A stretch of DNA of 64,000 nt from Actinocatenispora thailandica. GTDB lineage: Bacteria; Actinomycetota; Actinomycetes; Mycobacteriales; Micromonosporaceae. Positions 22,729-32,504 of the stretch are shown piece by piece. The first letter of the stretch is position 1; every line of letters begins with the position of its first letter. The stretch lies in contig NZ_AP023355.1 of assembly GCF_016865425.1 (NCBI RefSeq), positions 2,106,198 through 2,170,197 of the forward strand. Direction: 5' to 3'. A program made the position numbers and the translations under genes. The notes beneath the pieces are model-generated. The model did not search any database and was not told the origin of the DNA. It saw only the letters and a list, made by a program, of their open reading frames with translations.

Positions 22729-24006
22729 ATGGTCAGGAGCGACGAGATCGTCCGCCTTGCCGTCGCGTTGCTGGACGGCCGGGCGCTCGCGCCGGCGCGT
22801 CGTCGCGGTGCCTCGGCCCCGGCGCTCGACGCCTGGCTGCCCGCGGTACGCCGGGGCGCCGAGCTGCTGGCCGGGGCCGCCGCCCGGTCCGGTCTCGGGT
22901 CGCGGGTTTCGGCCGGCCTGGCGCGGACCCTCGCCGAGCGGTCGGCGCGGCTGCTGGCCGCCGGGCCGCGAACCACCGGCGACCTCGCCGCCTGGCAACT
23001 GGCGGCGGCCAACGGTGCCGGTCTCGTCCTCGGCGCCGGCCTCGATCTGGTGGTCGGAGATCCGCGCCGGTTGCACCCGGTGGCCGGGTTCGGGTCGCTC
23101 GTGCAGCGCTGGGAGCGGCACAGTTACCAGCCGTCCCGGGCGGCCGGCCTGCGCTTCGCCGCGGTCTCGATCGGCGTCCCGGTGGCAGCGGCGCTCGGCG
23201 TGGCCGCGGCCACCCGGCGCCGACCGCTGGCCCGCGCCGCCGCCGTCGCCGGTACCACCTGGTTGGTGCTCGGCGGCACCTCGCTGCGCCGCGAGGCCAC
23301 CGGGGTCGCCGCCGCCCTCACCGCAGGCGACCTCGCCGGCGCACGGTCCCGGCTGCCGGGGCTGTGCGGCCGGGACCCGTCCACACTGGACACGGCCGGA
23401 TTGTCCCGGGCGACGGTCGAATCGGTCGCCGAGAACACCTCGGACGCGGTGGTCGCGCCGCTGTGCTGGGGCGCGCTGGCCGGGCTGCCTGGCCTGGTCG
23501 GCTATCGGGCGATCAACACCCTCGACGCGATGGTCGGGCACCGGTCGCCGCGCTACCGACGCTTCGGCGCGGTGGCGGCCCGGCTGGACGACCTGGCGAA
23601 CCTGGCCCCGGCGCGGCTGACCGCGGCGCTGACCGTCGCGGCTGCACCGCTGGTCGGCGGCAGCCGTCGGGCCGCACTGCGCACCTGGCTGCGGGACGGG
23701 CTCCGGCATCCCAGTCCCAACGCGGGTCAGTGCGAGGCTGCCGCGGCCGGCGCTCTCGGCGTTCGGTTGGGCGGCCGCAACGTGTATGCGGGCCGGGTCG
23801 ACGAGCGGCCGCAACTGGGCGACGGGCGCCGTGTCGAACCAGTCGACATCGTCCGCGCGGCCCGGCTGTCCGCGGCGGTCGGCGCGGCGACGGTCGCGCT
23901 CACCGCCGGGCACCTGGCCACCGCGCCGGCCCGCCGCGCCCTGCTGCGCCGCGCCGGCCTGCGGGTGGTGGACCGCATCGCGGCTCGACGCGGGCGGTCC
24001 TGGTGA
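22729..24006 (+). CDS. cobD: Adenosylcobinamide-phosphate synthase CobD/CbiB, with N-terminal extension
   Basis: A protein of 425 residues. The CobD/CbiB membrane enzyme, which attaches aminopropanol (or its phosphate) to adenosylcobyrate, starts near residue 97 ([30 protein letters not shown]). It includes [20 protein letters not shown] and [19 protein letters not shown]. Before it lies an Ala/Arg-rich helical extension of about 95 residues absent from typical 310-330-residue members; no alternative ATG or GTG exists in it. GGGGAGG precedes the ATG at 22729. The stop overlaps the cobQ start (GTGA). Confidence 0.9.
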   Translation: MVRSDEIVRLAVALLDGRALAPARRRGASAPALDAWLPAVRRGAELLAGAAARSGLGSRVSAGLARTLAERSARLLAAGPRTTGDLAAWQLAAANGAGLVLGAGLDLVVGDPRRLHPVAGFGSLVQRWERHSYQPSRAAGLRFAAVSIGVPVAAALGVAAATRRRPLARAAAVAGTTWLVLGGTSLRREATGVAAALTAGDLAGARSRLPGLCGRDPSTLDTAGLSRATVESVAENTSDAVVAPLCWGALAGLPGLVGYRAINTLDAMVGHRSPRYRRFGAVAARLDDLANLAPARLTAALTVAAAPLVGGSRRAALRTWLRDGLRHPSPNAGQCEAAAAGALGVRLGGRNVYAGRVDERPQLGDGRRVEPVDIVRAARLSAAVGAATVALTAGHLATAPARRALLRRAGLRVVDRIAARRGRSW

Positions 24007-26147
24007 CCGAGCTGCGCGGAGCCCTGCTGGTCGCCGGAACCACTTCCGACGCCGGCAAGAGCACCCTCGTCGCCGGGCTGTGCCGGTACCTGCGTCGCCG
24101 CGGAGTGCGGGTCGCGCCGTTCAAGGCGCAGAACATGTCGAACAACTCCGCGGTCACGCTGGATGGTGGCGAGATCGGCCGGGCGCAGGCGTGGCAGGCT
24201 GCTGCGAGCGGCCTGGAGCCGAGCGTGCGGTTCAACCCGGTGCTGCTCAAGCCGGGGTCGGACCGTCACAGCCAGCTCGTCGTGCTGGGCAGGGCCCGGG
24301 GCGAGGTCTCCGCCGGGCAGGGCGGCGCGCTGCGCGCCGAACTCGGCCGGATCGTGGCGGGCACCCTCGACCAGCTGCGCGCCGAGTACGACGTGGTGAT
24401 CTGTGAGGGGGCGGGCAGCCCCGCCGAGATCAACCTACGGTCCGGTGACCTGGCCAACATGGGGTTGGCCCGCAGCGCCGGCCTGCCCACGATCGTGGTC
24501 GGCGACATCGACCGGGGCGGCGTCTTCGCCTCCATGTTCGGCACGCTTGCGTTGCTGGAGCCGGCCGACCAGCGGCTGGTCGCGGGCTTCGTGGTCAACA
24601 AGTTCCGCGGCGACGCCGAACTGCTCGCGCCCGGCCTGAGCATGCTCACCGAACTGACCGGCCGGCCCACCCTGGGCGTGCTGCCGTACGAGCCGGACCT
24701 GTGGTGGGACACCGAGGACTCCCTGTCGTACTCCGACGGCCGGCTGCTGGGCCGACCGGGTCCGGCCCGCGGGGAACAATGGCTGCGGATCGCCGTGGTG
24801 CGGCTGCCTCGCATCTCCAATGCCACCGATCTGGAGGCGCTCGCCGCTGAACCGGGCGTCTCGGTCCGGCTGACCGCCACGACCGGCGAGCTGGCCGACG
24901 CCGACCTGATCGTGCTGCCCGGCAGCAAGGCCACCGTGGCCGACCTGGAGTGGCTGCGCGAGCGCGGGCTCGACGCGCCGATCCGGGCACATGCCGCGGC
25001 CGGGCGGCCGGTGCTCGGGCTGTGCGGCGGCTACCAGATGCTCGGCGCGCTGATCGACGATCCGGTGGAGAGCGGCCGCGGGCAGGTCGACGGGCTCGGG
25101 TTGCTGCCGGTGCACGTGCGGTTCGTCGCCGACAAGAAGCTGGGCCGGGTCGCCGGCACCGCACTCGCCGCACCGGTGCGCGGCTACGAGATCCATCACG
25201 GCCGCGCCGAGGTGGGCTACGACGCGCACGTCACCCCGTTGATCACGGACGCGGCCGGCGCTCCGGAAGGCTGCCGCTCCGGCGCGGTGTTCGGCACCCA
25301 CTGGCACGGTGCCTTCGACGGCAACGAGTTCCGCCGGGCGTTCCTGGCCGAGGTGGCACGGCTGGCCGGCCGGGACGGTTTCCGGCTCGCCCCCGACACC
25401 GACGTCCCCGCACTGCGCGAGGCGTCCCTCGATCGCCTCGGCGACCTGGTCGAGAAGCATCTCGACGGCACGGCACTCGACCGGCTGATCGGGGGCGGTG
25501 CACCGGCCGGCCTGCCCTTCGTGCCGCCCGGCCCGCCCCCGATCCCATCGGCGCGTCCGGGTCGGGTGCTCGCGGTGGTCTCCGGTACCGACCGGGCCAT
25601 CTCGGCCACCGGCGCGCCGCCGGCCCGGCCGGCCGAACCGGTCGTGACCGGTGGCCGCGAGGTCGTCTCGTTCGAGCGGCTCGCCGCCGGCATCCGGGCC
25701 GCACCGGCCCGCTGCGGCCCGGTCCGGTTGGTGGCGGTCGATGGGCGCGCGGGCTCCGGCAAGAGCACGTTCGCGGCCCGGCTCACCGACGCGCTGGCCG
25801 CCACCGGTGCCCGGGTGTTCCTGCTGCACACCGACGACCTGCTGCAGGGCTGGTTGGACATCGTGTCGTTCTGGCCCCGCCTGGAGGAATGGGTGCTCTG
25901 TCCGCTGCGCCGGGGTGAGCCGGCGCGGTTCCGGCGCTACGACTGGCACCGCGGTGCGTTCCCGGACCGGTTCGAGCAGATCGGCCGGCCGGACGTGCTG
26001 GTGCTCGACGGCGTCACCACCGCCCGGGCAGCGGCCCGGCCGCTGCTGACCCGTTCGTGCTATGTGCAGACCGACCGCCAGCTCCGGTTCGACCGGGGGT
26101 GCGCCGGGACGGTGCCGGGGTCGTGCCCGACTGGACCAGGTGGATGA
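24003..26147 (+). CDS. cobQ: Cobyric acid synthase CobQ fused to a uridine-kinase-like P-loop domain (3' end frameshifted)
   Basis: The frame from GTG 24003 is open for 714 residues. Residues 1-500 are complete CobQ, which amidates adenosylcobyrinate a,c-diamide. It has an ATPase P-loop ([15 protein letters not shown]) and [14 protein letters not shown], and a GATase1 domain with nucleophile Cys341 (LCGGYQML) and GTHWHGAFD. After a Pro-rich linker (500-550), residues 555-700 form a uridine-kinase-like domain (Walker [10 protein letters not shown], Lys587; HTDDLLQGW). The stop at 26147 is premature: the domain's natural end continues in the next frame, as if one G were missing from the G run at 26095-26099. 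The GTG at 25644 could start the kinase separately, but no stop precedes it. It overlaps cobD by 4 bases. Confidence 0.88.
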   Translation: MTELRGALLVAGTTSDAGKSTLVAGLCRYLRRRGVRVAPFKAQNMSNNSAVTLDGGEIGRAQAWQAAASGLEPSVRFNPVLLKPGSDRHSQLVVLGRARGEVSAGQGGALRAELGRIVAGTLDQLRAEYDVVICEGAGSPAEINLRSGDLANMGLARSAGLPTIVVGDIDRGGVFASMFGTLALLEPADQRLVAGFVVNKFRGDAELLAPGLSMLTELTGRPTLGVLPYEPDLWWDTEDSLSYSDGRLLGRPGPARGEQWLRIAVVRLPRISNATDLEALAAEPGVSVRLTATTGELADADLIVLPGSKATVADLEWLRERGLDAPIRAHAAAGRPVLGLCGGYQMLGALIDDPVESGRGQVDGLGLLPVHVRFVADKKLGRVAGTALAAPVRGYEIHHGRAEVGYDAHVTPLITDAAGAPEGCRSGAVFGTHWHGAFDGNEFRRAFLAEVARLAGRDGFRLAPDTDVPALREASLDRLGDLVEKHLDGTALDRLIGGGAPAGLPFVPPGPPPIPSARPGRVLAVVSGTDRAISATGAPPARPAEPVVTGGREVVSFERLAAGIRAAPARCGPVRLVAVDGRAGSGKSTFAARLTDALAATGARVFLLHTDDLLQGWLDIVSFWPRLEEWVLCPLRRGEPARFRRYDWHRGAFPDRFEQIGRPDVLVLDGVTTARAAARPLLTRSCYVQTDRQLRFDRGCAGTVPGSCPTGPGG

Positions 26148-26293
26148 CCGACGAGGACCAGCACTTCGCGGCCGATCGCACGGTCGAGCGGGTCGAGGTG
26201 GTGGTGGATGGTGCTCCGGCGATCGATCATCGGCCGGAAACACACTTTGTCCGGATAGTTCCCGGTGCCGAGACGTGCCAGGGTTTCCCGTAG
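26095..26293 (+). other. Frame-displaced C-terminal end of the kinase-like domain
   Basis: In the +1-shifted frame, 26100-26293 reads [24 protein letters not shown] and further to a stop at 26293. This is the expected end of the uridine-kinase-like domain (family pattern W..WM..E..HF..D..R). Adding one G to the five-G run at 26095-26099 joins it to the upstream frame. Either a real mutation or a homopolymer assembly error. Confidence 0.75.
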
Positions 26294-26380
26294 GGGCATC
26301 TTGCGGGTGCGGAAGGCAGCCGGCAGTGGCCGGGACGGCCTAGCGTTGACAGCACACGAACGACATCGCGGGAGGGCACG

Positions 26381-27538
26381 ATGACCGACTCGACCGGCAA
26401 CGGATCGCGCGGCGGCAGCGGTCAGGATGGTGCGGGCGGCAGCCCGGGCCGGGATGACGCCGGCGCCCGGCAGCCGGCGCGCCGTCGGGTCACCCTGACC
26501 GGGATCAGCTCGCGAGCGTGGGAGCATCCGGCCGATCGTGGCGCCCTGGTCGCGTTGCGCGAGCTTCGCGGGTTCGACGACGTTCTGCGCAAGTTCTTCG
26601 GGTTGTTCAACGAGCGCTACTTCCGGATGAAGTATCTCGGCTCGTCGATCCGGGCCAACGGCTGGCAGTACTCGCGGGTGCACGCCGTCTACCTGGAGGC
26701 CGCGGCGGCGCTCGACGCCGGTGAACCGGCCGACCTGCCGGAGCTGTACGTCTCGCAGACCCCGTTCGCCAACGCCGGCGCGTTCGGCATGGACAAGCCG
26801 TTCATCGTGGTCAACAGCGCCACCGTGCAGATGATGGACGACGACGAGTTGCGTTTCGTGCTCGGGCACGAACTCGGCCACATCCGCTCCGGGCACGCCG
26901 TTTACCACACACTGCTGGTGTGGCTGCTGGAGCTGATGCGCGGGCTGAACTGGATCCCGCTCGGTGCGCTCGCCCTGCGCGGCATCGTCGCTGCGTTGAT
27001 GGAGTGGTACCGCAAGGCCGAGCTGTCGTCCGACCGGGCCGGCCTGCTCGCCGGGCAGGATCCGGCGGCCGCACTGCGGGTGCACATGAAGTTCGCCGGC
27101 GGCGGCGACCTGTCCGACATCGACACCGCGGCGTTCCTGGCCCAGGCGAACGAGTACGACCGGGCCAACGGCGACCTGCGCGACAGCCTGGTCAAGCTGA
27201 TGCTGCTGGAGGCGTCGACGCATCCGATGCCGGTCGCGCGCGCCGCCGAACTGCGCCGCTGGGTGGAGACCGGGGAGTACCGGCGGGTGCTGTCCGGCGA
27301 CTACCCGCTGCGTGAGGACGATGCGGACGCCTCGGTCAGCGAGGAGGTCAAGGCGGCGGCCAAGTCCTACCAGGACGCCTTCGCCCGGTCCCAGGACCCG
27401 CTGGCTGGCCTGCTGCGCCGGTTCGGCGACGGGGCGAACGTCGCGGGTGAGTGGGCCAAGGCGGGTGCGGACAAGCTGCGTGCCTGGGTGTCCGGCGACG
27501 CCCGTCGCGGCGAGGACCCGGGGGGAGACGATCGCTGA
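26381..27538 (+). CDS. M48-family zinc metallopeptidase
   Basis: A protein of 385 residues. The zinc motif HELGH is at residues 163-167, the third ligand region is ELSSDRAGLLAGQD downstream, and a hydrophobic segment (LVWLLELMRGLNWIPLGALALRGIVAAL) may anchor it in the membrane. Residues 1-35 are Gly/Arg-rich and disordered. Related to HtpX/Ste24 peptidases that handle misfolded membrane proteins. ATG at 26381 with GGGAGGG upstream, and TTGACA at 26345-26350 as a possible -35. First of three consecutive metallopeptidase genes. Confidence 0.88.
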   Translation: MTDSTGNGSRGGSGQDGAGGSPGRDDAGARQPARRRVTLTGISSRAWEHPADRGALVALRELRGFDDVLRKFFGLFNERYFRMKYLGSSIRANGWQYSRVHAVYLEAAAALDAGEPADLPELYVSQTPFANAGAFGMDKPFIVVNSATVQMMDDDELRFVLGHELGHIRSGHAVYHTLLVWLLELMRGLNWIPLGALALRGIVAALMEWYRKAELSSDRAGLLAGQDPAAALRVHMKFAGGGDLSDIDTAAFLAQANEYDRANGDLRDSLVKLMLLEASTHPMPVARAAELRRWVETGEYRRVLSGDYPLREDDADASVSEEVKAAAKSYQDAFARSQDPLAGLLRRFGDGANVAGEWAKAGADKLRAWVSGDARRGEDPGGDDR

Positions 27539-27628
27539 CCGGGTGCATACGATCCGGACCATGACGATGACCCCACCCCGACCTGCGCCGTTGTCCTCCT
27601 CGCCGCGACCCGATCGGGGAGGTGCCGC

Positions 27629-28990
27629 GTGAGTGCACCCAGCGATGCGGACGTCACCGCAGCGGTCGACCGGGTCCTGCCGGAAGTGCGCGCCGACCTG
27701 GAACGGCTGGTCACGGTGCCGAGCGTCGCGTTCCCGGGCTTCGACCACGGGCACGTTCAGCGTTCGGCGGAGATGGTCGCCGACCTCTGCCGCGCCGCCG
27801 GTGTGCCCGACGTCCAGATCCTGAGCGTCGAGGGCGGCCAGCCGGCGGTCGTCGGCCGCATCCCGGCGCCGGCGGGCGCCCCCACGGTGCTGCTCTACGC
27901 GCATCATGACGTGCAGCCGGTCGGCGACGAGAGCGGCTGGAACACCGCCGCGTTCGAGCCGACCCAGCAGGGGGAGCGGCTCTACGGACGCGGCGCCGCG
28001 GACGACAAGGCCGGGGTGACCGCGCATCTGGCCGCCATCCGCGCCTTCGACGGCCGGCCGCCGGTCGGCGTCACCCTGTTCATCGAGGGCGAGGAGGAGT
28101 GTGGCTCGCCGACGCTGGAGCGATTCCTGCACGAGTACGCGGAGCTGCTCACCGCCGACGTGCTGGTCCTCGCCGACTCCGGCAACTGGGACGTCGGCAC
28201 GCCGGCGCTGACCACCTCGCTGCGTGGCCTGGCCGACTGCTACGTCGAGGTGCGGACGCTGGAGCACGCGGTGCACTCCGGGATGTACGGCGGGGTCGTG
28301 CCCGACGCGCTCACCACCCTGTGTCGGGTGCTCGCCACCTTGCACGACGAGGCAGGCAACGTCGCGGTCCCCGGCCTGCACGAGGCCGGCCCGACCGGCG
28401 TGGAGATGCCGGAGAAGCGGCTCCGTGAGGAGTCCAGCGTGCTCGACGGCGTGCAGCTGGTCGGCACCGGCTCGATCACCGAGCGCAACTGGAACAAGCC
28501 GGCCATCACCGTGATCGGTATCGACTGCCCGTCGGTGCAGAACGCGTCCAACACGCTGGTTGCGTCCGCGCGCGCCAAGGTGAGCCTGCGGCTCGCGCCC
28601 GGCCAGGACCCGGAGGCGGCGATGGCCGCGCTGGTCGAACACCTGCGGACGCACGTCGAATGGGGTGCTTCGGTGACGGTGACGCGCGGTGAGCTGGGCG
28701 CGCCGTACCAGATCGACGCGACGGGCCCGGTGTTCGACGCGGCCCGGGACGCCTTCCGGACCGCGTGGGACGGTGCGGCGCCGGTGGACATGGGTATCGG
28801 CGGTTCGATCCCGTTCGTGGCGGAGTTCGCCGACGCCTTCCCGTCGGCGGCGATCCTGGTGACCGGGGTCGAGGATCCGGACTCGCGGGCGCACGGGGCC
28901 AACGAGAGCCTGCACCTCGGCGAGTGGCGGCGGGCCTGCGTGGCCGAGGCGCTGCTGCTGGCCAAGCTGGCCCGGGCATCGGGTCGGTGA
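27629..28990 (+). CDS. M20-family dipeptidase
   Basis: A protein of 453 residues of the M20 dimetal peptidase family. Metal ligands are in YAHHDVQP, GRGAADDKAG and FIEGEEECGSP. The dimerisation domain follows, and the closing motif is GIGGSIPFVAEF...GANESLHLGEW. Members cleave dipeptides or related amides in the cytoplasm. GTG at 27629 with GGGAGGTG upstream. Its stop overlaps the start of the M50 gene (GTGA), so the two are coupled. Confidence 0.9.
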   Translation: MSAPSDADVTAAVDRVLPEVRADLERLVTVPSVAFPGFDHGHVQRSAEMVADLCRAAGVPDVQILSVEGGQPAVVGRIPAPAGAPTVLLYAHHDVQPVGDESGWNTAAFEPTQQGERLYGRGAADDKAGVTAHLAAIRAFDGRPPVGVTLFIEGEEECGSPTLERFLHEYAELLTADVLVLADSGNWDVGTPALTTSLRGLADCYVEVRTLEHAVHSGMYGGVVPDALTTLCRVLATLHDEAGNVAVPGLHEAGPTGVEMPEKRLREESSVLDGVQLVGTGSITERNWNKPAITVIGIDCPSVQNASNTLVASARAKVSLRLAPGQDPEAAMAALVEHLRTHVEWGASVTVTRGELGAPYQIDATGPVFDAARDAFRTAWDGAAPVDMGIGGSIPFVAEFADAFPSAAILVTGVEDPDSRAHGANESLHLGEWRRACVAEALLLAKLARASGR

Positions 28991-29745
28991 GACCCGCCGA
29001 CCGGCAGCGCCGCCCGTCCTGGATCTTTCTCGGGCTGGTGGCGCTGCTGGTGCTGTCCGCCGCCGCGACCTGGACGGGTCTGGGCAACGTCCGGGTCGAC
29101 GCGTTCGTCCTGGTCGGCTCGGGCTGGTTGGTCTCGCTGTGCCTGCACGAGTTCGGTCACGCGTTCCTCGCCTACCGCTTCGGCGACGGTGGCGTGGTGG
29201 AGCGTGGCTACCTGACGCTCAACCCGCTGAAGTACTCCAACGTGCTGTTGTCGTTCGTGCTGCCGCTGGTGTTCGTCCTGCTGGGCGGTTTCGGCATGCC
29301 CGGTGGTGCGGTCTGGGTGGATCGCGCCCGAATCGGTGGTCGGGCGCGGCACAGCCTCGTCTCGGGCGCGGGCCCGGCGTTCAACGTGGTGCTGGCCGTG
29401 GCGCTGGCGGTTCCGTTCTGGCTCGGTGCGGCGAACTCGACGCACGTGGATTTCTGGTCGGCACTGGCGTTCCTCGGTTTCCTGCAGGTCACCGCGAGCG
29501 TGCTGAACCTGGTCCCGATGCCCGGCCTGGACGGCTACGGGATCCTCGAACCGTGGCTGCCGCCGCACTGGCGGCGCGGTGCGGCGATGATCGCTCCGTA
29601 CGGCATGCTGCTGATCTTCGCGTTGCTGTGGGAGCCGCGGGTCAACGCGCTGTTCTTCCGGCTGGTGTTCTTCCTCGCCGACCTGGTCGGGATTCCGCTC
29701 GGCGCGGTGGCGACCGGCGACCAGCTGTTCCGCTTCTGGACCTGA
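28987..29745 (+). CDS. M50 site-2-protease family membrane peptidase
   Basis: A protein of 252 residues with about six membrane helices. The zinc motif HEFGH at residues 54-58 lies in a helix, and the NLVPMPGLDG stretch (about 176-185) supplies the third ligand Asp of site-2 proteases. These intramembrane proteases release membrane-bound regulators or trim signal peptides; the substrate is unknown. GTG start overlapping the M20 stop. A strong terminator hairpin follows. Confidence 0.88.
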   Translation: MRPADRQRRPSWIFLGLVALLVLSAAATWTGLGNVRVDAFVLVGSGWLVSLCLHEFGHAFLAYRFGDGGVVERGYLTLNPLKYSNVLLSFVLPLVFVLLGGFGMPGGAVWVDRARIGGRARHSLVSGAGPAFNVVLAVALAVPFWLGAANSTHVDFWSALAFLGFLQVTASVLNLVPMPGLDGYGILEPWLPPHWRRGAAMIAPYGMLLIFALLWEPRVNALFFRLVFFLADLVGIPLGAVATGDQLFRFWT

Positions 29746-29751
29746 GCGTCC

Positions 29752-29785
29752 CGGAAGCCCGGTGCGGGCCGGCACCGGGCTTCCG
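29752..29785. terminator. Bidirectional terminator hairpin
   Basis: A perfect 14-bp stem, CGGAAGCCCGGTGC (29752-29765) with its complement at 29772-29785 and a 6-base loop. It lies between the convergent M50 and DUF457 genes. Confidence 0.8.
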
Positions 29786-29804
29786 CACACCGGCAGCGGC
29801 CGGC

Positions 29805-30623
29805 TCAGCCGAGCGCGGAGTCGGCCAGGTGATGGAAGAAGCCCGGGGAGAGGACCGCGACCCCGGCGACGACCGCGACCAGCACGAACACCGGCAGTAG
29901 CAGCCTTCGCTCGACGCCGCCGCCGACCTTGACCGCGACCGCGTCGGGCACGCCGAACTCACGCCAGGTGCGTCGCCCGGTCGGCAGTGGCCAGATCACC
30001 GGGCAACCCTGCTTGGTGATCATGTCGCCGAACGTGTGCACGATGCCGCCGGCGGCGATGGCCGCGCCGATCATCGGATAGCCGCGGCCGGTGGGCAGCA
30101 GCGAGTATGCACCGAAGGCGGCGGCCAGCGCACACAGCGTGGTGATCAGCCAGCCACGCTTCTTCGCCCAGGTGTGCAGCAACCCGCGGATGGCCAGCGC
30201 GAACATGAAGAACAGCACGCCGATCACCGCCCACTTGCCGAACCTGGCGCACAGTGCGCCGACGCCGAAGCCGAGCCCGACGTTGAACAGCCAGGTGTGG
30301 GTCAGCGTGCGGTGGCCGTTGTGGCGTCGCGGATCGCGGCGCATCCGGGTCAGCTTGTACACCCCGAGCGAGATCTTCTCGACGCACTCGGCGAGGAACA
30401 GCGACACGACACCGAAGGTGTGCGCGACGGTCGCGCCGCCCTTGTTCGCGGTGACCCGGCCGGACAGATCGAGGTCGGGCAGCAGGGCCGCGCCGGCGCA
30501 CACCGCGGCGCCGACACCGAGCTGCACCGGGCCGGGGTGGTAGTCCCACCAGTGCCCGGCGACCCAGCAGCCGGCCAACCAGGCCGCGGCGCCGGACATC
30601 GCGTGTGTCGGCCCCATCACCAT
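29805..30623 (-). CDS. DUF457/YdjM-like membrane-bound metal-dependent hydrolase
   Basis: A protein of 272 residues from the ATG at 30623 (MVMGPTHAMSG); GGGGAGG stands 9 bases before it, while the ATG at 30632 abuts that site. GPTHAMSG and RRHNGHRTLTHTWL (His-rich, membrane-edge) are the family's metal-site motifs, with about six helices. The family includes LexA-regulated YdjM of E. coli. Exact reaction unknown. Convergent to the M50 gene. Confidence 0.85.
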   Translation of the reverse strand: MVMGPTHAMSGAAAWLAGCWVAGHWWDYHPGPVQLGVGAAVCAGAALLPDLDLSGRVTANKGGATVAHTFGVVSLFLAECVEKISLGVYKLTRMRRDPRRHNGHRTLTHTWLFNVGLGFGVGALCARFGKWAVIGVLFFMFALAIRGLLHTWAKKRGWLITTLCALAAAFGAYSLLPTGRGYPMIGAAIAAGGIVHTFGDMITKQGCPVIWPLPTGRRTWREFGVPDAVAVKVGGGVERRLLLPVFVLVAVVAGVAVLSPGFFHHLADSALG

Positions 30624-30928
30624 CGTCGGCATCCTCCCCAGAAACTCGCTGCGCCACCTGAGGACGGTGGCGTCGATGCACCGAATGGCACGATGCGGTC
30701 GCCGCTCGTACCGACGGGCCGGTGCGGCACCGGAACGCACCGATCGGCACGGCCGCGCCCACTGTGCCAGATGGGTACGACGTTCCCGGCGTCCGGTCCC
30801 GGCCGGGCCTCCGATCAGGACGGTCCGATCTGGACGGTCCGGCCGTCGCGGTAGCAGCCGATCGTGGCGAGGGTGCGGTGGCACCCGATCGCGGCGAGAG
30901 TGTCGTACCGGCCGGGCAGGATGGGTTG
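30624..30928. other. Divergent intergenic region between DUF457 and ligase genes
   Basis: About 305 bases. It contains the direct repeat GGACGGTCC at 30818-30826 and 30832-30840 and two imperfect 27-bp copies around 30850-30905 (GCCGATCGTGGCGAG-like and CCCGATCGCGGCGAG-like). The ligase frame is open through it but has no ribosome site or family similarity there. No gene supported. Confidence 0.45.
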
Positions 30929-32470
30929 ATGTTGTTCGCGGAGGTGGCGGCGACGTCCGCCGCGGTGGCGGCGACCCGGTCCCGGCTGGCCAAGGTGGAG
31001 TTGCTCGCCGATGCGCTGCGCCGGCTGGCGCCGGCGGAGGTGCCGGCCGGCGTCGCGTACCTGTCCGGGGAGCTGCGCCAGCGCCAGCTCGGCGTCGGCT
31101 GGGCCGGGTTGCGCGAGTTGCCCGCACCGGTCGAGGAGTCGACGTTGACGGTCGTCGCGGTCGACACCGCGCTCGCCGAGATCGCCGGCCAGCGCGGGGC
31201 CGGCGCCACCGCCCGGCGGCGGCACCTGCTTCGTGAGCTGTTCGGCGCCGCCACCGCCGACGAGCAGCGGTTGCTGTCCGGCCTGGTCGCCGGCGAGGTC
31301 CGGCAGGGCGCGCTGGCGGGCGTGCTGGCCGAGGCGGTGGCCCGCGCCGCCGAAGTCGATGCGGCTGCCGTCCGCCGAGCGTTGCTGCGCTCCGGTGACC
31401 TGCGTGCGGTGGCCGCCGCCGCGCTGTCCGGCGGCGAGCCGGCACTCGCCGAGTTCGGGCTGGCGGTGGGCCGGCCGCTCGCTCCGATGCTGGCTCAGCC
31501 GGCACCGGACGTGGCCGAGGCGATGCGCCGGCTGGCGCCGGACGAGACGCCGGTGTCGATCGACGACAAGCTGGACGGGGTGCGCGTGCAGGTGCATCGG
31601 GACGGCAGCGACGTCGCGGTGTTCACCCGCAGCCTGGACGACATCACCGATCGGGTGCCCGAGCTGGTCGAGGCGGCCCGCGCGATGCCGGCGCGCAGCC
31701 TGGTGCTCGACGGTGAGGCACTGGCGCTGACCGCGGCTGGCCGGCCGCGACCGTTCCAGGTGACCGCGGCCCGGGTCGGGCGGCGGGCACCCGACCCGGC
31801 GGAGCTTCCGCTGCACCCGTTCTTCTTCGACGTGTTGCACGCCCACGGGGCCGACCTGCTCGACGAGCCGGCGTCGGTTCGGTTCGCCGAGCTTGCCCGG
31901 ATCGTGCCCGACGCGGCTCGGGTCGGTCGCCGCACCACCGGATCGCCGGCCGAGGCGCAGCAGCGGTTCGCCGACGCCGTCGCCGCCGGACAGGAGGGCG
32001 TGGTGATCAAGTCGCTCGCCGCGCCGTACGAGGCGGGGCGGCGCGGCGGCGGCTGGTTGAAGGTGAAGCCCCGGCACACCCTGGACCTGGTCGTGCTGGC
32101 CGCCGAGTGGGGGCACGGCCGCCGCCGTGGTCTGCTGTCCAACCTGCATCTCGGCGCGGCCGGGCCGGACGGATTCGTGATGCTCGGCAAGACGTTCAAG
32201 GGGCTGACCGACGCGATGCTGGCATGGCAGACCGAGCGGCTGCGTGAACTCGCCACCGAGTCCGGGCGCTACCTCGTCCGGGTCCGGCCGGAGCTGGTCG
32301 TCGAGATCGCGTTCGACGGGGTGCAGACCAGCCCGCGCTATCCGGCCGGGCTGGCGCTGCGGTTTGCCCGGGTGCTGCGCTACCGAGAGGACAAGTCGGC
32401 GGCCGAGGCGGACACCATCGACACGGTCCGGGAGATCTGGCGAGCCGCGGGCGGTGAGCCGGCCGGCTGA
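30929..32470 (+). CDS. ligB: ATP-dependent DNA ligase (LigB type)
   Basis: A protein of 513 residues from the ATG at 30929 (MLFAEVAATS), as in LigB relatives. The N-terminal DNA-binding domain (1-200) precedes the nucleotidyltransferase domain, whose adenylated lysine is Lys214 in DDKLDGVRVQVHRDG. Later motifs are LVLDGEALAL, FFFDVLHAHG, EGVVIKSL and GGWLKVKP, followed by an OB-fold domain. It seals nicks in duplex DNA as an accessory to the NAD-dependent ligase, probably in repair. Single gene. Confidence 0.92.
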   Translation: MLFAEVAATSAAVAATRSRLAKVELLADALRRLAPAEVPAGVAYLSGELRQRQLGVGWAGLRELPAPVEESTLTVVAVDTALAEIAGQRGAGATARRRHLLRELFGAATADEQRLLSGLVAGEVRQGALAGVLAEAVARAAEVDAAAVRRALLRSGDLRAVAAAALSGGEPALAEFGLAVGRPLAPMLAQPAPDVAEAMRRLAPDETPVSIDDKLDGVRVQVHRDGSDVAVFTRSLDDITDRVPELVEAARAMPARSLVLDGEALALTAAGRPRPFQVTAARVGRRAPDPAELPLHPFFFDVLHAHGADLLDEPASVRFAELARIVPDAARVGRRTTGSPAEAQQRFADAVAAGQEGVVIKSLAAPYEAGRRGGGWLKVKPRHTLDLVVLAAEWGHGRRRGLLSNLHLGAAGPDGFVMLGKTFKGLTDAMLAWQTERLRELATESGRYLVRVRPELVVEIAFDGVQTSPRYPAGLALRFARVLRYREDKSAAEADTIDTVREIWRAAGGEPAG

Positions 32471-32504
32471 CCGCCCGGCGCCGCTGGCTCGGCGGTGACC
32501 CTGA

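Noticed and set aside
27542-27632. A 29-codon ORF (GTG, or ATG at 27560) ending in a GTGA overlap with the M20 gene.
   Set aside because: Overlap pattern is attractive, but there is no ribosome site and the peptide is a Pro/Ser-rich run; chance is likelier.
26060-28915. A 951-residue open frame on the minus strand.
   Set aside because: It crosses the M48 and M20 genes in antisense, with His/Arg/Gly-rich composition typical of shadow frames.
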